Source of the DNA: Topomyia yanbarensis | Taxonomy: Eukaryota > Arthropoda > Insecta > Diptera > Culicidae | NCBI RefSeq assembly: GCF_030247195.1 | Contig: NW_026683320.1 | Span: 25,001 to 89,000 of the forward strand | Direction of reading: 5' to 3' | DNA: 64,000 bases | In this document: positions 34,076-45,867 of the stretch, piece after piece | How positions within the stretch are numbered: the stretch's first letter is position 1 | Layout: each line of letters begins with the position of its first letter | The notes under the pieces: model-generated | What the model saw: only the letters and a program-made list of their open reading frames with translations | The model's database searches: none | What the model was told of the DNA's origin: nothing | Made by a program: the position numbers and the translations under genes

Positions 34076-34261
34076 AAATAAAAATATTTTCATCATTCTT
34101 CTTGGTGTGGCTTTCGCTTAGTGGCAGGGTTGCCACATTCACTAATTTTCATAAAAGTTTTGCAGAAATCATCGGGGATTATTTTGAATAGTTGATTATC
34201 TTATGATTCACTGGTGAAGGAACAGAATTAACAAGCACAAACTTAATACAAGTTAATTAAA

Positions 34262-34329
34262 GGAATTTTCTAATTGAATTCGTTTTCCATTATATATTCG
34301 TCCTAATAAGGACGGTTTGCTTATAACCA
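34262..34329 (+). repeat. Dispersed repeat V, copy 2, left part
   Basis: CCATTATATATTCGTCCTAA then TAAGGACGGTTTGCTTATAA matches 33607-33650. The right part resumes at 36574 after hAT-like element 2. Confidence 0.6.
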
Positions 34330-35077
34330 TAGGGTGACCATACGTCCTGGTTTTTCCAGGACATGTCCTGGTTTTGCATTGACTGTCCTGGTGTCTTTGG
34401 AAGTCGAGGAAAGTGCTTTATTTGTCCTGGTTTTTCTCCTTTAAGCCTGATATATTTCTATTTATTGAGTCTTCGCTTTTCACTATGCTCCAGATCGCAG
34501 TTACGACCGACTGGAACCATAACTGCAACGTATACTCATCCTCAATCGGAATGCGACAAACAAAACTTAATACAGTCGAATATGCCACTTGTACCTTCCG
34601 ATGGTTTCTTTTAATCTCTCAAGAGTGCCCCGTCAACATAGATGAAACAATGGTTACCAGCGCTTCTTTTCGGCTTAAATCGTCTTTCAATCCGGGACCC
34701 GAAGAATTCCCTTTGGTACCTCTGAAAAGACAAATCGATGTTTTGGTGTTTCTGATTCTACTTGAGTTCTCTTGCTAGTGGCTTTTATTCGTCTTACTGG
34801 AAATCCATTCCATAAAAAGAACAATATCAACTATAGTGGAATAATTTCATTGAACGCTCTCTCGAGCTGGGGATCATGGAATTACTATAGGGTCGATACC
34901 AGTACCTATTCAGTCGCTCTGCTTGCTAACAGTGCAGTGAATCAAACGAACGTTTCTACCTGTAGTCTGATGTCTATATGTATCCTGCTAGTACTATAAA
35001 CAAGCAAAGAAATCGAAAAATAAAAGTCGTCCCAAGTCAATTATTGAATTCAAGATGTTCGAAACTCAACAGCAAAT

Positions 35078-35713
35078 TTGCAATTGCAGTTTAGACTAAC
35101 GGAAGTTGTCGTTATACAAGCTCACCACATACTGATAACGTTTAAAACATTGGCCATAACGGAAAGCAACGCTATGGAAGACAACATGCAATACGTCGTT
35201 GAGCATGATAATGTTGGGACCAAGATACCCGTTTATATTGACAATGATAAGATTGATATTCGTCTGCTCGATCTACGTATGGGTACTATTAATAAATTTA
35301 ATACAACCATCATGTCGGAATACGTAACGGTGGAATCCTTTAAATTTGAAGCCTGAAATTTTTTTTCTAGGTATTTCAAAGGTGTTCGTTTCGTGAGAAT
35401 GCGAGTCACGGAACCTATTCATTCATATCTGAAATTTCAATTCAAAGCAAAAAGCCTGACCAAATCTCAAATCACGCAGTGTACGTATGGAGGACAGACT
35501 CATGCGTGCCCTACGTTGTTACACAAGAAGACACACTACTACAAACAAACCTCTAACGAAACAATATCAACTGCAAGCATACCCATCACACAGCCCTTTA
35601 TCAACATCAACTTAATCACGCACAGCATGTCCGATCATTGTGATGCGCCTACTACTTCCCAATCAACTACCAGCACCACCGATAATAAAGTAAATAATAA
35701 AGAACACGGATAA
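35078..35713 (+). pseudogene. LINE ORF1 fragment (RRM-like, degenerate zinc knuckle)
   Basis: One frame runs across this interval with a single internal TGA at 35354-35356, where Trp would fit the family. Seen: an RRM-like segment (DIRLLDLRMGTINKF, then MSEYVTVESFKFEA), then GVRFVRMRVTEPIHSYLKF and CTYGGQTHACP, which resembles the linker and zinc-knuckle region of LINE ORF1 proteins, followed by a Thr/Ser/Asn-rich tail. It differs from the ORF1 at 46.8 kb. The knuckle has lost its regular Cys/His spacing. Family assignment is from remembered motifs. Confidence 0.5.
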
Positions 35714-36125
35714 GCGATCGTGACCCGTAGGCCCCACAAACAACTCAAACCAGGTAATCGTGAAAGCCCATACAACATCAACAGCGAGGATAGCATGAAC
35801 GAAAACGATAAACCTAGAGAAAGCGGACTAAGCGATCCACAAGCAGCGAGAAGCAAGGAAGTAAATGGATCTGCAACAAAAAATAAGATCTTTACGCAAA
35901 GTAACGAATTGCGTACACAAGATCCGATGGATATACAATAAAATTCGATTCATTTATTTTTATTTACACATTGATAATACTAAAAGATCAAAAGATGAAA
36001 TAGCTAATGGACGATTAATATACCTTCACGCCTGGACGCTGAACAGCGACTAACCGCCGAGAGTAGCATTATTTACACCAAGCTTTCCGCCAGTTTTCAT
36101 ATAACAATCGATAAAACGGAGAAAT

Positions 36126-36310
36126 TTGGTAACATCGGTAGGTTTTGCAGCTCTAAGATCGAAAGATAATGGTTGTCATTGGGGATTGCCAGACATAGCG
36201 CAGGGAAGCTACTTGGGATCGCTGATGTTTCTGATTTACGTCAATGTCGTGTTATTAGTGCTGAAAACTCCTCGCCGGTCCTACACAGACCATCTCAGCA
36301 TGAAACGTTT
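36126..36310 (+). pseudogene. Reverse transcriptase fragment (AQGSYLGSLMF block)
   Basis: About 60 codons contain the RT motif usually written PQGSxLGPLLF (here AQGSYLGSLMFLIYVN) and, 20 residues on, SYTDHLSM where the catalytic YADD would be. The two catalytic aspartates are not preserved as a pair. Probably from the same inserted LINE as the ORF1 fragment just upstream, with the intervening part deleted. Confidence 0.6.
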
Positions 36311-36573
36311 GCTGATGGTGGTGTAACAAGAACTGCCTTTGTGTAAATCCGAAAAAGTTCTTGGTGATCGAATTCCGACGAAAGACTTAATGGCAGAGCT
36401 CTTCCTCCCAGACTCCCAGAGCTTTTTTACTGTCGAAGCTCTGCCTGTCTGACCCCAGAACCTTTTAGCTGCCGAAAACATGCGGACAAGGCAATATCGA
36501 TTGAGAGGTAACGGAGGGGAGGAGTACCCTTTCGACTGTCCTGGTTTTTTACTCGTCTGATATGGTCACCCTA

Positions 36574-36740
36574 AATAATCATGTTTTGGGTTACGGACGA
36601 AAATTCTATGGAACGATTTGAGCCTTGCCTGCACGACTAATATGAACGGTATGAACCAGCGATTCGCCATCTCGCTTCTGTTCCGCCATCATTTGGAACT
36701 GCGAACAAAATCCTTCCCCTTCTGTAGCTCGTGTCAAATG
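36574..36740 (+). repeat. Dispersed repeat V, copy 2, right part
   Basis: TGTTTTGGGTTACGGACGAA aligns with TATTTTTGGGATGCGGGACG at 33652, and the CAGCGATTCG and GTAGCTCGTGTCAAATGA segments follow in the same order in both copies. Confidence 0.55.
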
Positions 36741-37012
36741 AAAGATCTAACAGCTATCCTACAAGCAACAGTAGCGATTATCTAATTGGTTCTGCCAGCA
36801 GAGCAGGTATGGCAATGAAGAAATGCGATCAAAAAAAACATTCCTTTTATATCAAGCGATGGAAAGTGAAGGATGCTTATGAATGTCGAGATGAGGTCCA
36901 TGTTAGGGAATGCTTGCGCAAATTTGTGAAAATTGTTTACGTTTATATTTTTACCATTTTTTTGTTAACCATTTTTTGTTAACGACCTATTGAGTCAATT
37001 TGTCAACAGTTG

Positions 37013-37360
37013 TTACGGCATTTAATTAGCAAGGGACTGGAAGGTGAAGTATATTTTTCAATATTTAGAGCCATAGTACTCAAGGGAGAGCAAGGAGTTG
37101 AAGGGAGAAAGTTTAGAAAAGCGTGGAAGGATCATATATGCAAGCTTAGAGCTCACCGGCGACTTAACTTTTTGTCTGCTACCGTAGGAGTCAGGGTCTT
37201 TTGGCATTAGAAATGCGAATCACCTGGGTCTACGGCATGTCCGGACAAGCGTAAAGTAACTTGTTACTTCATGCTGTCGGAACCGACAAAAAGTTAACTC
37301 CTCCTAATCACCTGGGTCTACGGCATGTCCGGACAAGCGTAAAGTAACTTGTTACTTCGA
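37013..37360. repeat. Diverged foldback relative with an 88-bp tandem duplication
   Basis: TTAGAGCCATAGTACTCAAG (37065-37084) and GACTTAACTTTTTGTC match the foldback element at 32835-33439. A 53-bp block starting AATCACCTGGGTCTACGGCA occurs at 37218-37270 and again, unchanged, at 37306-37358. GACTTAACTTTTTGTC and GACAAAAAGTTAACTC form an inner inverted pair. No gene. Confidence 0.6.
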
Positions 37361-38084
37361 ATTATGAAAATCCATCAACAATTAACAAAACGTAAGCGAA
37401 AACTTTGTCTATTTTCTTACATTTTCCCAATGTTTTCACAATAATACGGTGTAGTATGCAGTTGAAATACCAATTTATAGTTGCAACCAATTTTTAAGTT
37501 GAACATCTCTGAATCGATTAGTGTATAAATGACGTAAATCCATCAACAATTAGCAACGCTACAGTAATTTAAAATTATGCCACATTTTCGTGACGCTGTA
37601 CGAAATCAGATTTTAGTTTTACACCTAACCTCAGCCAGGGCCGGCGGAACACTTTTTCCCCGAGTGGGTAGTAAGATTGGGAGTGATTTCTTCCCGTACT
37701 GACGAAAGTTCAGCAATGGCGTGTGTAAGTGAAAATGAAAATTCCCTAATAATATCTGGTGGCTATTTGGAAACACCCTTTGTTAACAGGGTTGTATGTC
37801 CGGCGGCTCAGCAAAAATGTGTTTGTTGCATACAGATACTACAAATGTTCCACATCAAAGTACCAATTACTCCATTCTTTTAAATTTCGTTGCATTAATT
37901 TTCCGTTCCCTGCTATAAAACCTTCCTTTCGTGGGTACTGAAGCCCGCATGGTAGCCTTGACTAATGGGAAGGTATCACCGACGACCAACATGCTTTCAG
38001 GTTTAGTGGAGGTCGATTTGAATATTTCTCCGATGGCAAAAGTAATGCCGATAGGTCTTATTTTAGAAGCAAAATATATCTAAT

Positions 38085-39770
38085 ACAACCAGCCCCTGGA
38101 TGGTCTACTTCCCGACCAAAGCCATTTAACATCATCGATATATCGCGTGATCTAACTAAACAACACTTGATCGTGTACGAAAATGTATTTTGTCTACGTA
38201 CCCACCCGGGAAGTAGAGATTTATGGTGTAGTCTCCGAGAAGGGCCTTATTTGCGAATTTAATTTCCTTCCGGATCCCTGTGTTTCAGGCAGTGAAAATT
38301 CTGGTATGCAAGCAATTGCGTTCAGGAAAAATCGAGGAGTATAAGAAAACTTATTTTCCATCAGCCTCATTTCGAGCCTTTTGCTGGATTTGTTCTTCCT
38401 TTTGAACGGGGCTCGTCTAGTTGTTCGCCTTTTTGTACCGTGGGGCATGAACTGCCGTCGTTGCGTATAATGGGCCCATTGTAGAAATAAGGCACGGTGC
38501 GGAAAATGCGGAGAGGATCAAGAAAACTTTTTCTTCTGTGGTGAGACACGATATGAACTGTCGACATATCCTGCATATATATTATACGGCGAAAAACAAA
38601 AGCATTCTTTTGAGAAAGACTGGGAAGAAATGTTAATGGAAGCAGCGGCCACGACTAATTTCTACACTTCCTCGTTTACTAAAGAGCGAGATTCTGACAA
38701 TCACGTTGAGGGAACAGCCTCTAAGTTTCATCGTAAAGGCCTGAAAGTGTCCCTTGATGGGTGCTGTTACAAAACCGAAATAAGTGGCTCCTGGTCTCGG
38801 AAAGTCCTCATGGGACATCCAAGATTCCAAGTGTCTCTATATTTCAGTCCTATTATTTTTCTAGAGTTTACACAATGCATCTGCATAGTATAAAATCTGG
38901 TTTACTTCTGACGTAGATCTTCCTCAATTTTAACATTATTCGCTATGGCCGAAAAAAACAATAATGAGGAGCGTTTTGGAGATCAAAAGGTGCTATTATT
39001 TCAATCGCATTAGCCTTTGCTCGGTACGGGGTATTAAAGTTGTCGCTTATTAAGTCCGAATCACAGACAAAGATTTATTAATATTGTTTCCATATACATC
39101 GCACCTCAGCTGGTTCTAGAAGACTTCAACTCCCATGATATGTCACGGGGTTGTCTTCATTCTGATAACCGATCCATCTTACTGCATGATATTTGCGACA
39201 ATTTCAATATGACCATCTTGAATACAGTGGAAATGACACGAATGCCTACCAGCGCAGCCGAGTGCGTTAGATTTATCGTTGTACTCTACCTCATTAGCAC
39301 TGCTCACTGATCGAAAGAGTTACGCGTCCACTGTATCCGAAACAATCGAATCAAAATAAGAAATTCCTCCGGTGGAAGTATACAACGTTTTGACTGGCTG
39401 GTTTCTCTACGCTGCGATTAAAGGTCAGACGAAACGAATACTCGACGTAAACAACCGTGGACGGTTTCCCACTCCGTTGTTTTCAGAGAGTGCTCATAAT
39501 TGTATGCGAAAAAGTCCTTCACATGAGGACTTTTTGAACGTCGGATTGCCCAAATTTTTCCGAATATACGCGGCGTTAGAAATGCTAACAAAAAACTTGA
39601 TGAAAACGGAAAAACGTGGTTATTGGCACCGGTTCGTCAACGGATTAACGAGAGAAACAATATTTCGTCTGACAGTTGGGCCCTACGTTGTGTACTCGAT
39701 TCGACCTTTGATCGGAATACACGGAACTAAGAATCCTTTATTGGCGACAACAGCATTCCACGTAGATTGA
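38085..39770 (+). pseudogene. I-superfamily LINE copy 3, 5' part (ORF1 and endonuclease relics)
   Basis: Homologous in order to the intact LINE at 46.1 kb: PGPWMVYFRPK-type text at 38093, the VYVPTREVEI-like block at 38190, a KCGED knuckle near 38500, the endonuclease regions at 38930-39050 (FNIIR, GIKR) and 39110-39235 (LEDFNSHD, NFNMTILNT), and YWHRFVNGLTRET near 39618. Almost every block lies in a different frame, so it is far older than the intact copy. Homology fades near 39770, close to MITE B. Confidence 0.7.
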
Positions 39771-39811
39771 CATTCAAATGATAGACGTTTCGCGATCAAA
39801 TTATTGTAATG

Positions 39812-40314
39812 TGCACTCAAGTTTTTTTTACGCGGTTTTTTTCGCGCGGTGTTTTTTACGCAGTTTTTTTTACGCGGTTTTCATTTACGCGGATTTTGAA
39901 ATTTACGCGGTTTTCATTTACGCGGATTTTGAAATTTACGCGGTATCCATCAATGAGGTTCCCTTTATCGCGGATTCTTAAATTTAAGTGGTCTTCATTT
40001 ACGCGGATTTTGAAATTTACGCGGTTTTCATTTACGCGGATTTTGAAATTTACGCGGTTTTCATTTACGCGGATTTTGAAATTTACGCGGTTTTCATTTA
40101 CGCGGATTTTGAAATTTACGCGGTATCCATCAATGAGGTTCCCTTTATCGCGGATTCTTAAATTTAAGTGGTCTTCATTTACGCGGATTTTGAAATTTAC
40201 GCGGTTTTCATTTACGCGGATTTTGAAATTTACGCGGTTTTCATTTACGCGGATTTTGAAATTTACGCGGTTTTCATTTACGCGGCCTGTATCCCCCTGT
40301 ATAACCTGAGTGTA
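39812..40314. mobile_element. MITE family B, copy 2, with internal minisatellite
   Basis: It begins TGCACTCAAGTTTTTTTTAC and ends CCTGAGTGTA, matching the ends of the 125-bp copy at 2413-2537. The interior is a 32-bp unit (TTCATTTACGCGGATTTTGA...) repeated about 12 times. On top of this is a 180-bp higher-order unit: 39875-40105 is identical to 40055-40285. A 166-codon frame through it encodes only FTRILKFTRFS repeats and is a by-product. Non-autonomous. Confidence 0.8.
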
Positions 40315-40379
40315 TATAAACGTAATAATTGTTCTTCAAACACACAAATTTATCTGCCACAAAGATACTCGCGCCAAGC

Positions 40380-41335
40380 ATTTTCCCCACAAAACTTACG
40401 GTTTTATATGACCATGTCCACATCGTTACAGTTCCAAGTATGCGCTGCGATCGATGGAGCATCGAAAGCACTCCTTATTTTCCTGGAGAAATATGGGCGT
40501 TCCTAGATTCTTTAAGTTAAAATCGTTCCTGATTGCCTGATACAAATATTAGTTCGAGTTCTTTCGCATTGTTCAATTCCGGGTAATGTGAAAAGTGGCA
40601 CTTAGATTAGAATGGTAATGAGAAGGCGGACACTTAAGCATTAGAAGGTAATATTTGTGATTGAACGCATAATTTTTTAGTATTTCTTGTCAGAGTACGC
40701 TCGAAAATTGGCAAATTTCGTAGGATTATGAAAGTTTGGGAATCCCAAAGGCATCAACCAATCTTGGTTAAAAAGGAAGGATGAAGGTCGTGACTTCCTT
40801 CGGGTGGAATCTCGGGTCATGTCCAATCATTATACGTTGAATACGCATCTCCGCCGTATTGTGGTCGTGGAGAGTGTTATATGCGCTTGCGGTGACAGCT
40901 ATCGCGACATTAAACATGTTATCGGGTCGTGCACCTAGTATTCCTACACACAAAAAAATGTGAATTTTACCGTTGAGGTAATTCGAAACTTGCCACAATC
41001 TAACAAATCGTAATTGACGAAATTACGATATATAACCGCGTTCTGTTTAATTTTACATGAAAGGTGTACTTTCCATGCACAGTGCCATAAAATTACACTC
41101 CTCCAAATTTTAAACAAACGTCATATGTGGAGTAAAATTACGGGACTCGCAACATTCAACGACATGTAAAATTAAAATCAAACGTATAGCTATATAATTT
41201 TTTATGCTCATATATGTATGTCATGGTCAGGAGAAGTAAACTTACACGATTTTTTCTATGTGTGTAGCACCAGATCTCCGGTAAAAGAATCCCTTCGGCC
41301 TGGTTCTAGTCTGAGATGTTCTGGCTATCTTCCAA
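40380..41335 (+). pseudogene. I-superfamily LINE copy 3, 3' part (RNase H and zinc-finger relics)
   Basis: The sequence matches the RNase H region of the intact ORF2 (VPSMRCDRWSIESTPYFPG corresponds to AALRSKRIDNHDPFFLG; then CSIPGN and EKAD-like text near 40570-40640) and the C-terminal block MSNHYTLNTHLRRI at about 40818-40860 with ICACGDSYRDIKHVI. MITE A (40945-41266) splits the last exon-like stretch; homology resumes at 41267 with CACCAGATCTCCGGTAAAAG. The reverse transcriptase between this and 39770 is missing. Broken by many frameshifts. Confidence 0.7.
40945..41266. mobile_element. TA-flanked MITE, family A (copy 2)
   Basis: Ends TACACACAAAAAAATG and TTTTTTCTATGTGTGTA match the copy at 672-990, as does the interior (TAATTTTACATGAAAGGTGT, CATATGTGGAGTAAAATTAC). 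It lies inside a recognisable LINE sequence, which gives a clear pre-insertion site. Confidence 0.75.
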
Positions 41336-41747
41336 ATTTATTTATATATCGTCTCTTTTAGTTGACTTGCAAACAGCTACCTGCAAATGTGATCCCAAAA
41401 GTTCCCAGCGGACCCAAGAAGGCCAGTCTGCGATCCGGTTCATGATGTCTAGATAGTGGTCTTCTGTTTGCTACAAAGCTACAAGTTTAATTTTTGTTTA
41501 TCCCTGTCATTTTTGTATTCCCATCAGTATAAATATAAAAAATAATTCCAAATTTCAAACAAATCCTAATTATAATTCCATATTCTCAAAAAAATTAAGT
41601 TGTAGAGCAAAGAACTTTGTAATTTTGTGCGCAATACACATACCTGGTTATTCTTAGGTTTTGGTTTATTCCAAACTTTCGAGTGGGTAATTCCCCCCTC
41701 GGTAATTTTCGAGTGGGTAGTACTACCCATGCATTCCGCCGGCCCTG

Positions 41748-44700
41748 ACCCCAGCCCCATATAGTAGAGTAAAGCATTTTCAATGCCAAAAATTAAAATC
41801 CCTACATTCTGAACCACTGTGCAATGTCAAAAACTTCAAGCGAAATGCATGGGGGTCTAAAATTGTTCAAATAGTGTGAAATTTGGCATCTGAGCACACT
41901 TTGACATTTGTCACACATTGGGTTTTGAGAATTATTTTTTGTGTGCGATGTCGTATGTTGTACAACCGCAAACTTCCCAGGAAAACATGAGGCACCATGC
42001 GCTTCCATCAAGAAGAACTCGTATGGAGATGCATAGTTGTCAGAATCGCTGAATGTAAGCAGCACCGTTATCGATAGCTATTTCACGCCAAAATTGAATA
42101 CTGATATTTGCGTTCATAATTGAAATTTGAAACATTATTTTTGACAACAGCAAAATTCGTTGAAAATTATTCGTTGGTTCAGTACAAGTGTTTTTATCCA
42201 AAATAAGTGTGAGATGATAATCGGAAAAACTAAGAAGAACTGTAAGAACTTGTAAACAATCGCAGCAGACGAAGTAACTGAAACATAAAATATGCGCAAA
42301 AAACATTGTAACTTATAGTATTATCGTTTTTACCGACTGCACCGGAGTAGCGCACTTCACCGAAAAAGGCATTCAATTCTCAGGGAAACGCGTAATATAC
42401 TAATAAAATTATTAGATAAGACTGTAGTATCAAATAAAGAGACTGCATGGAAGTAAGTTAACCAGCACCTGCTACGGTTAAATCACCGAAACTATGTCAA
42501 AAAATATTTTCCCTTAGGATGAAGTGCGTATTTCGCTCAAGACCACAAATGTTCATGACACCGAATCCGTTTCGTGCTCCGGATCATTCTTCTCAGCCAA
42601 AAAAGTTCTTCACGATCGGAAACGGAAAGTCATTTCCATTCACGGTGAAAAGACAAATAGATTTCGAACGTTTCTTTCACCGACATTCATGGAACTGTCT
42701 CTTCTCCCATGGTACTGGTACCAAGTCAAACGTAGCGGCGGGCACTTTTCCAACTGTTGCTTTTTCCACCGAATCACGTGACTCGTGCTGTGAATGGGAA
42801 ATTAGCTCCGCAAAGTAGCATCATTATCCCTTTTCATGAATTCCTCGCCAGGAGACGGAAACGAAAAATGTTTTTTTTTTCGTCTGGTCTGGATTCAATT
42901 TAATCCAGCCAGTTGCCGCAAACAGTTGCAGCCGTGATTGGACTCATCAGTGGTTCCGAATAATTTCACCGCAAAGACTATTAGATAAAATTTCGTTGAA
43001 ACAGATGTGGGGTTATGAGCCGATGTTGACTCTAACACACTGTTTCATTAACTATAATAATATAATTATACGATTGGTAATCGAAGACGGCGGATTTATT
43101 GAAATCTAATCATTTGCTCCGTTCCTAAGAATCAGTATAATAACAAAAGTAGGCTGAAACTTTTGAAACAGTAGTGTTTGAGCGTACTTACCATTTGAGC
43201 CTGCTTTGCTCTGAACAAAGATGGTTAAAGCGCACGGGTTTTCAAGTAGGCTGATTAATATTAGGAATAGGGTGAAAATAGTTTCAATTTTTAATAAATG
43301 TTGTTGTCAAGTACATATCATTTCATGTGGATATGGATAGAGAGCTAACTTTCAGTGCGGTACCGAGAAAGCAATAATATTGTATCAAATTTCAATAACA
43401 TCGCAATTTGCACAGAGCCTACTCAAATTCCACTACAGCCGACAATTCAAGAGCTCTCGACATTCTAGATGACGAAACTCTCATGCGTCACACATATGCA
43501 AGGTCCTCTTGTTTCGATATCTTGTACGGTGGTTAGGTTTTGTGGTTATGACCAAAACGTGTTCCACGTGTGTCTGTAGCATCCTTATACAGGCCGGACA
43601 GCATTGTAGTTGCCATTCCCCATTTACCATTGTGACACATCTGTTTCGCATGTTCTCGATAATTTTCCGGGTTCTACCACAAACCGGCAGACATTTGGCA
43701 GGAACGGGAAGGAAGAATGGAGGGTTATACATGTGGAACGATCACAAATTGTTTTGTTCTAACATATTTGCCAGATGATAATTGATGAGAAATTTCGTCA
43801 CAAGTCCCTTGACAGCCGGACGAACCGCATTCGGAAAGTGGATGACGGTGTATGGGAATGGTTGTATTCTGATGTGTCATTTGGTTTTTGCATTTCATAT
43901 CATTAAATGATGTAAATTATTCTTACATAAATGAAAAGACTAATTAGTGTGCGCAGGTATTGACACATATGTAGTATAGCTGTTTCGAGCAAGTAAAACT
44001 TTGAAAATGCTTTGACGATATCTTTCGGTGCACTCCATTCTGCACTATACTGATTAATTCCAACGAGCAGCTAGTGTCTGTTTTGTCTGTTCGCTATCGT
44101 TAACCTGCACTTGGCTTATATATGCGATCTATAAAGCAAACCATTCGAACGACCTGGCAGCCACTAGGCTAGGACACTTGAGCTGCACCCGCAACAATGA
44201 GTACGGTGATGCTTCTGTTCATAACTCAACCCGGTCGTCATCGTCATGCCAGCCGCTTTCAACCTGAATAGTAGCTGCCGATGCTCGTGCAGCAGCGACA
44301 ATTTCCCTTTAGGGTCGAATCGATAATTTTTGTCTTCCATGAGATTTGTACGAAAAATTTTATAGGCAGTTCATACACATTTTCTTTCCTAGCACAATTC
44401 CACTTTTTCGCATTTGGGGAACAATAATTAACACTTCGCCAACACAATTTTCGTGATCTTTTAGCCTCGAAACGACGAACCTTCTCGAATCGAAAGACAC
44501 GCATGGCACATCCATCGAACAACATCGCGCACCACCGTTCATTCTCCACTTCATAAACTTTATCGCTCCCGACTCATCAATCGTACGAAATCCTCAATTA
44601 ATTAGCCATGTTTTGCGAAATCCTTCCAATTAAATTGAGATTAAAGATCCTTATAGATTGCGTTCGATTGTGCAGCCGACTGAACGCTGGAGTGCACCTT

Positions 44701-45867
44701 ACAGATGCCACAAATCACTACTACCGGAGTGATGCACATAGGGACGTAATTCCTTCGTGCAAAGTTGTAGCAGCACCGGTATGGCAAAGCAGAATCAGCG
44801 ATCATTAGGAAAAACAGGAATACACCAGCTGGTGAAGCACGGATTAGGATTGGAGGCTATCAACTCATATTGACATTTCCATAATGAACGGTGGTCCATT
44901 AGCGCCATTTGTGGCAAATATGTTCAGCGGGTTTGTAGTGGTACTTACATTCATATGGTGATAAATTTGCCAAGTAGAGTCAATGATAAATCTAATTTTG
45001 GTCACAGTATTCAAAAAGCAGCTAATCGCAAGGTTGCGAAAATTGTTTCAAAGTGAGAAAAACTGCTCAGTCGTAATTTTATCTCCATCGCATTTCTTAT
45101 CACTGAGCAGTGAACATACCTGCGTTTATACAATGCAGCAGTGTTCTGTGAGCAAAAAGCGATCGACATTTTTTGTCGTTTTCTTCTCACCATCGAGCCG
45201 AAAAAACCATCGCTCTTTGCCAGAGCCTTTTTTAGATCTATCTTCTGACGATGGACCGGCGGATTAAGTGTGTAGTTTACCAATCCGAATTAAATTCAAA
45301 ATAATAACAGAACCCAACTCGCATAGCAGATTGTTATAAATCTGGTCTCGTTATTAGTCAAAATAACTGAAAATTTTAACAAATATCAACGGGAGAAATA
45401 CGCAGAAAAAAAACCCGTTCATAAATTTATGAACAGAAAATCACGATTTCATGAACTGAGCGAATTACGGAAATCATCGCCAAGTTCCTGAAATTGGATA
45501 ATAAACCTCGAATTAGTGAAGCTATGTGTATTTTCAAGATACTAGTTCGCGCCAAAAATATAAATGGCGTTATATTCGAAGGTTTAGTTGGGTTACGGCG
45601 GACATGCTTAGTTTTTGTTATGATTCTTGTTCATAATTTAAAGATGCACTGGTGTGTATAAAGTCTATCAACTAAAAGAAAAACGCTTTTAATCCACCTA
45701 ACAGTGTGATGATACATTTCTTATAACTCTTATCGCTTTCTTCGGGTATTATATCGATTGTTAACATTTATACCTTGATGCTTCGCGATGTTTTTGATAA
45801 CACATACTACATGGGATTGTGGTAGGACTCAGAGAATCGCTCAAATTAGCATAGGACAATATGGCCG
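41748..45867. other. 4.1 kb without a recognisable gene
   Basis: Several open frames of 80-100 codons occur on both strands (for example 42519-42818, 43481-43732 minus, 44259-44549 minus) but none has a domain that I recognise and most overlap one another. A segment at 43115-43230 (TAAGAATCAGTATAATAACA...GAACAAAGATGG) is shared with the MITE at 57308-57630. TATATATGCGATCTATAAAG near 44115 is TATA-like. Nearby ATGs give only short peptides. Confidence 0.3.

Larger units (their letters stand above)
34330..36573. mobile_element. hAT-like element 2, carrying LINE debris
   Basis: Ends TAGGGTGACCATA and TATGGTCACCCTA are inverted repeats, followed inwards by CCTGGTTTTT-type repeats in both orientations. 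The flanking octamers TATAACCA (34322-34329) and AATAATCA (36574-36581) agree at 6 of 8 positions, consistent with an aged 8-bp hAT duplication. The uninterrupted paralogue at 33640-33660 shows the pre-insertion arrangement. No hAT transposase is recognisable. The 2.2 kb interior carries fragments of a LINE ORF1 and reverse transcriptase. Confidence 0.75.
37636..41747. mobile_element. hAT-like element 3, carrying LINE copy 3 and two MITEs
   Basis: Ends CAGGGCCGGCGGAA and TTCCGCCGGCCCTG are exact inverted repeats, followed by shared CGAGTGGGTAGTA subterminal text. The flanking octamers ACCTCAGC (37628-37635) and ACCCCAGC (41748-41755) differ by one base, as expected for an 8-bp hAT duplication. 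No hAT transposase is recognised in 4.1 kb. Most of the interior is a decayed I-superfamily LINE copy and MITEs A and B. Confidence 0.8.

Noticed and set aside
39875..40285. CRISPR-like array of ~32-bp repeats
   Set aside because: There are no unique spacers: units are back to back and form a 180-bp higher-order repeat inside a MITE in a eukaryotic genome.
39809..40309. A 166-codon open frame of FTRILKFTRFS repeats
   Set aside because: It is a by-product of the 32-bp tandem repeat, whose unit structure keeps the frame free of stops. No start context or conserved protein.
44196..44270. Short ATG frame downstream of TATATATG, considered as a host gene start
   Set aside because: It stops after about 25 codons and no splice-supported continuation is visible.
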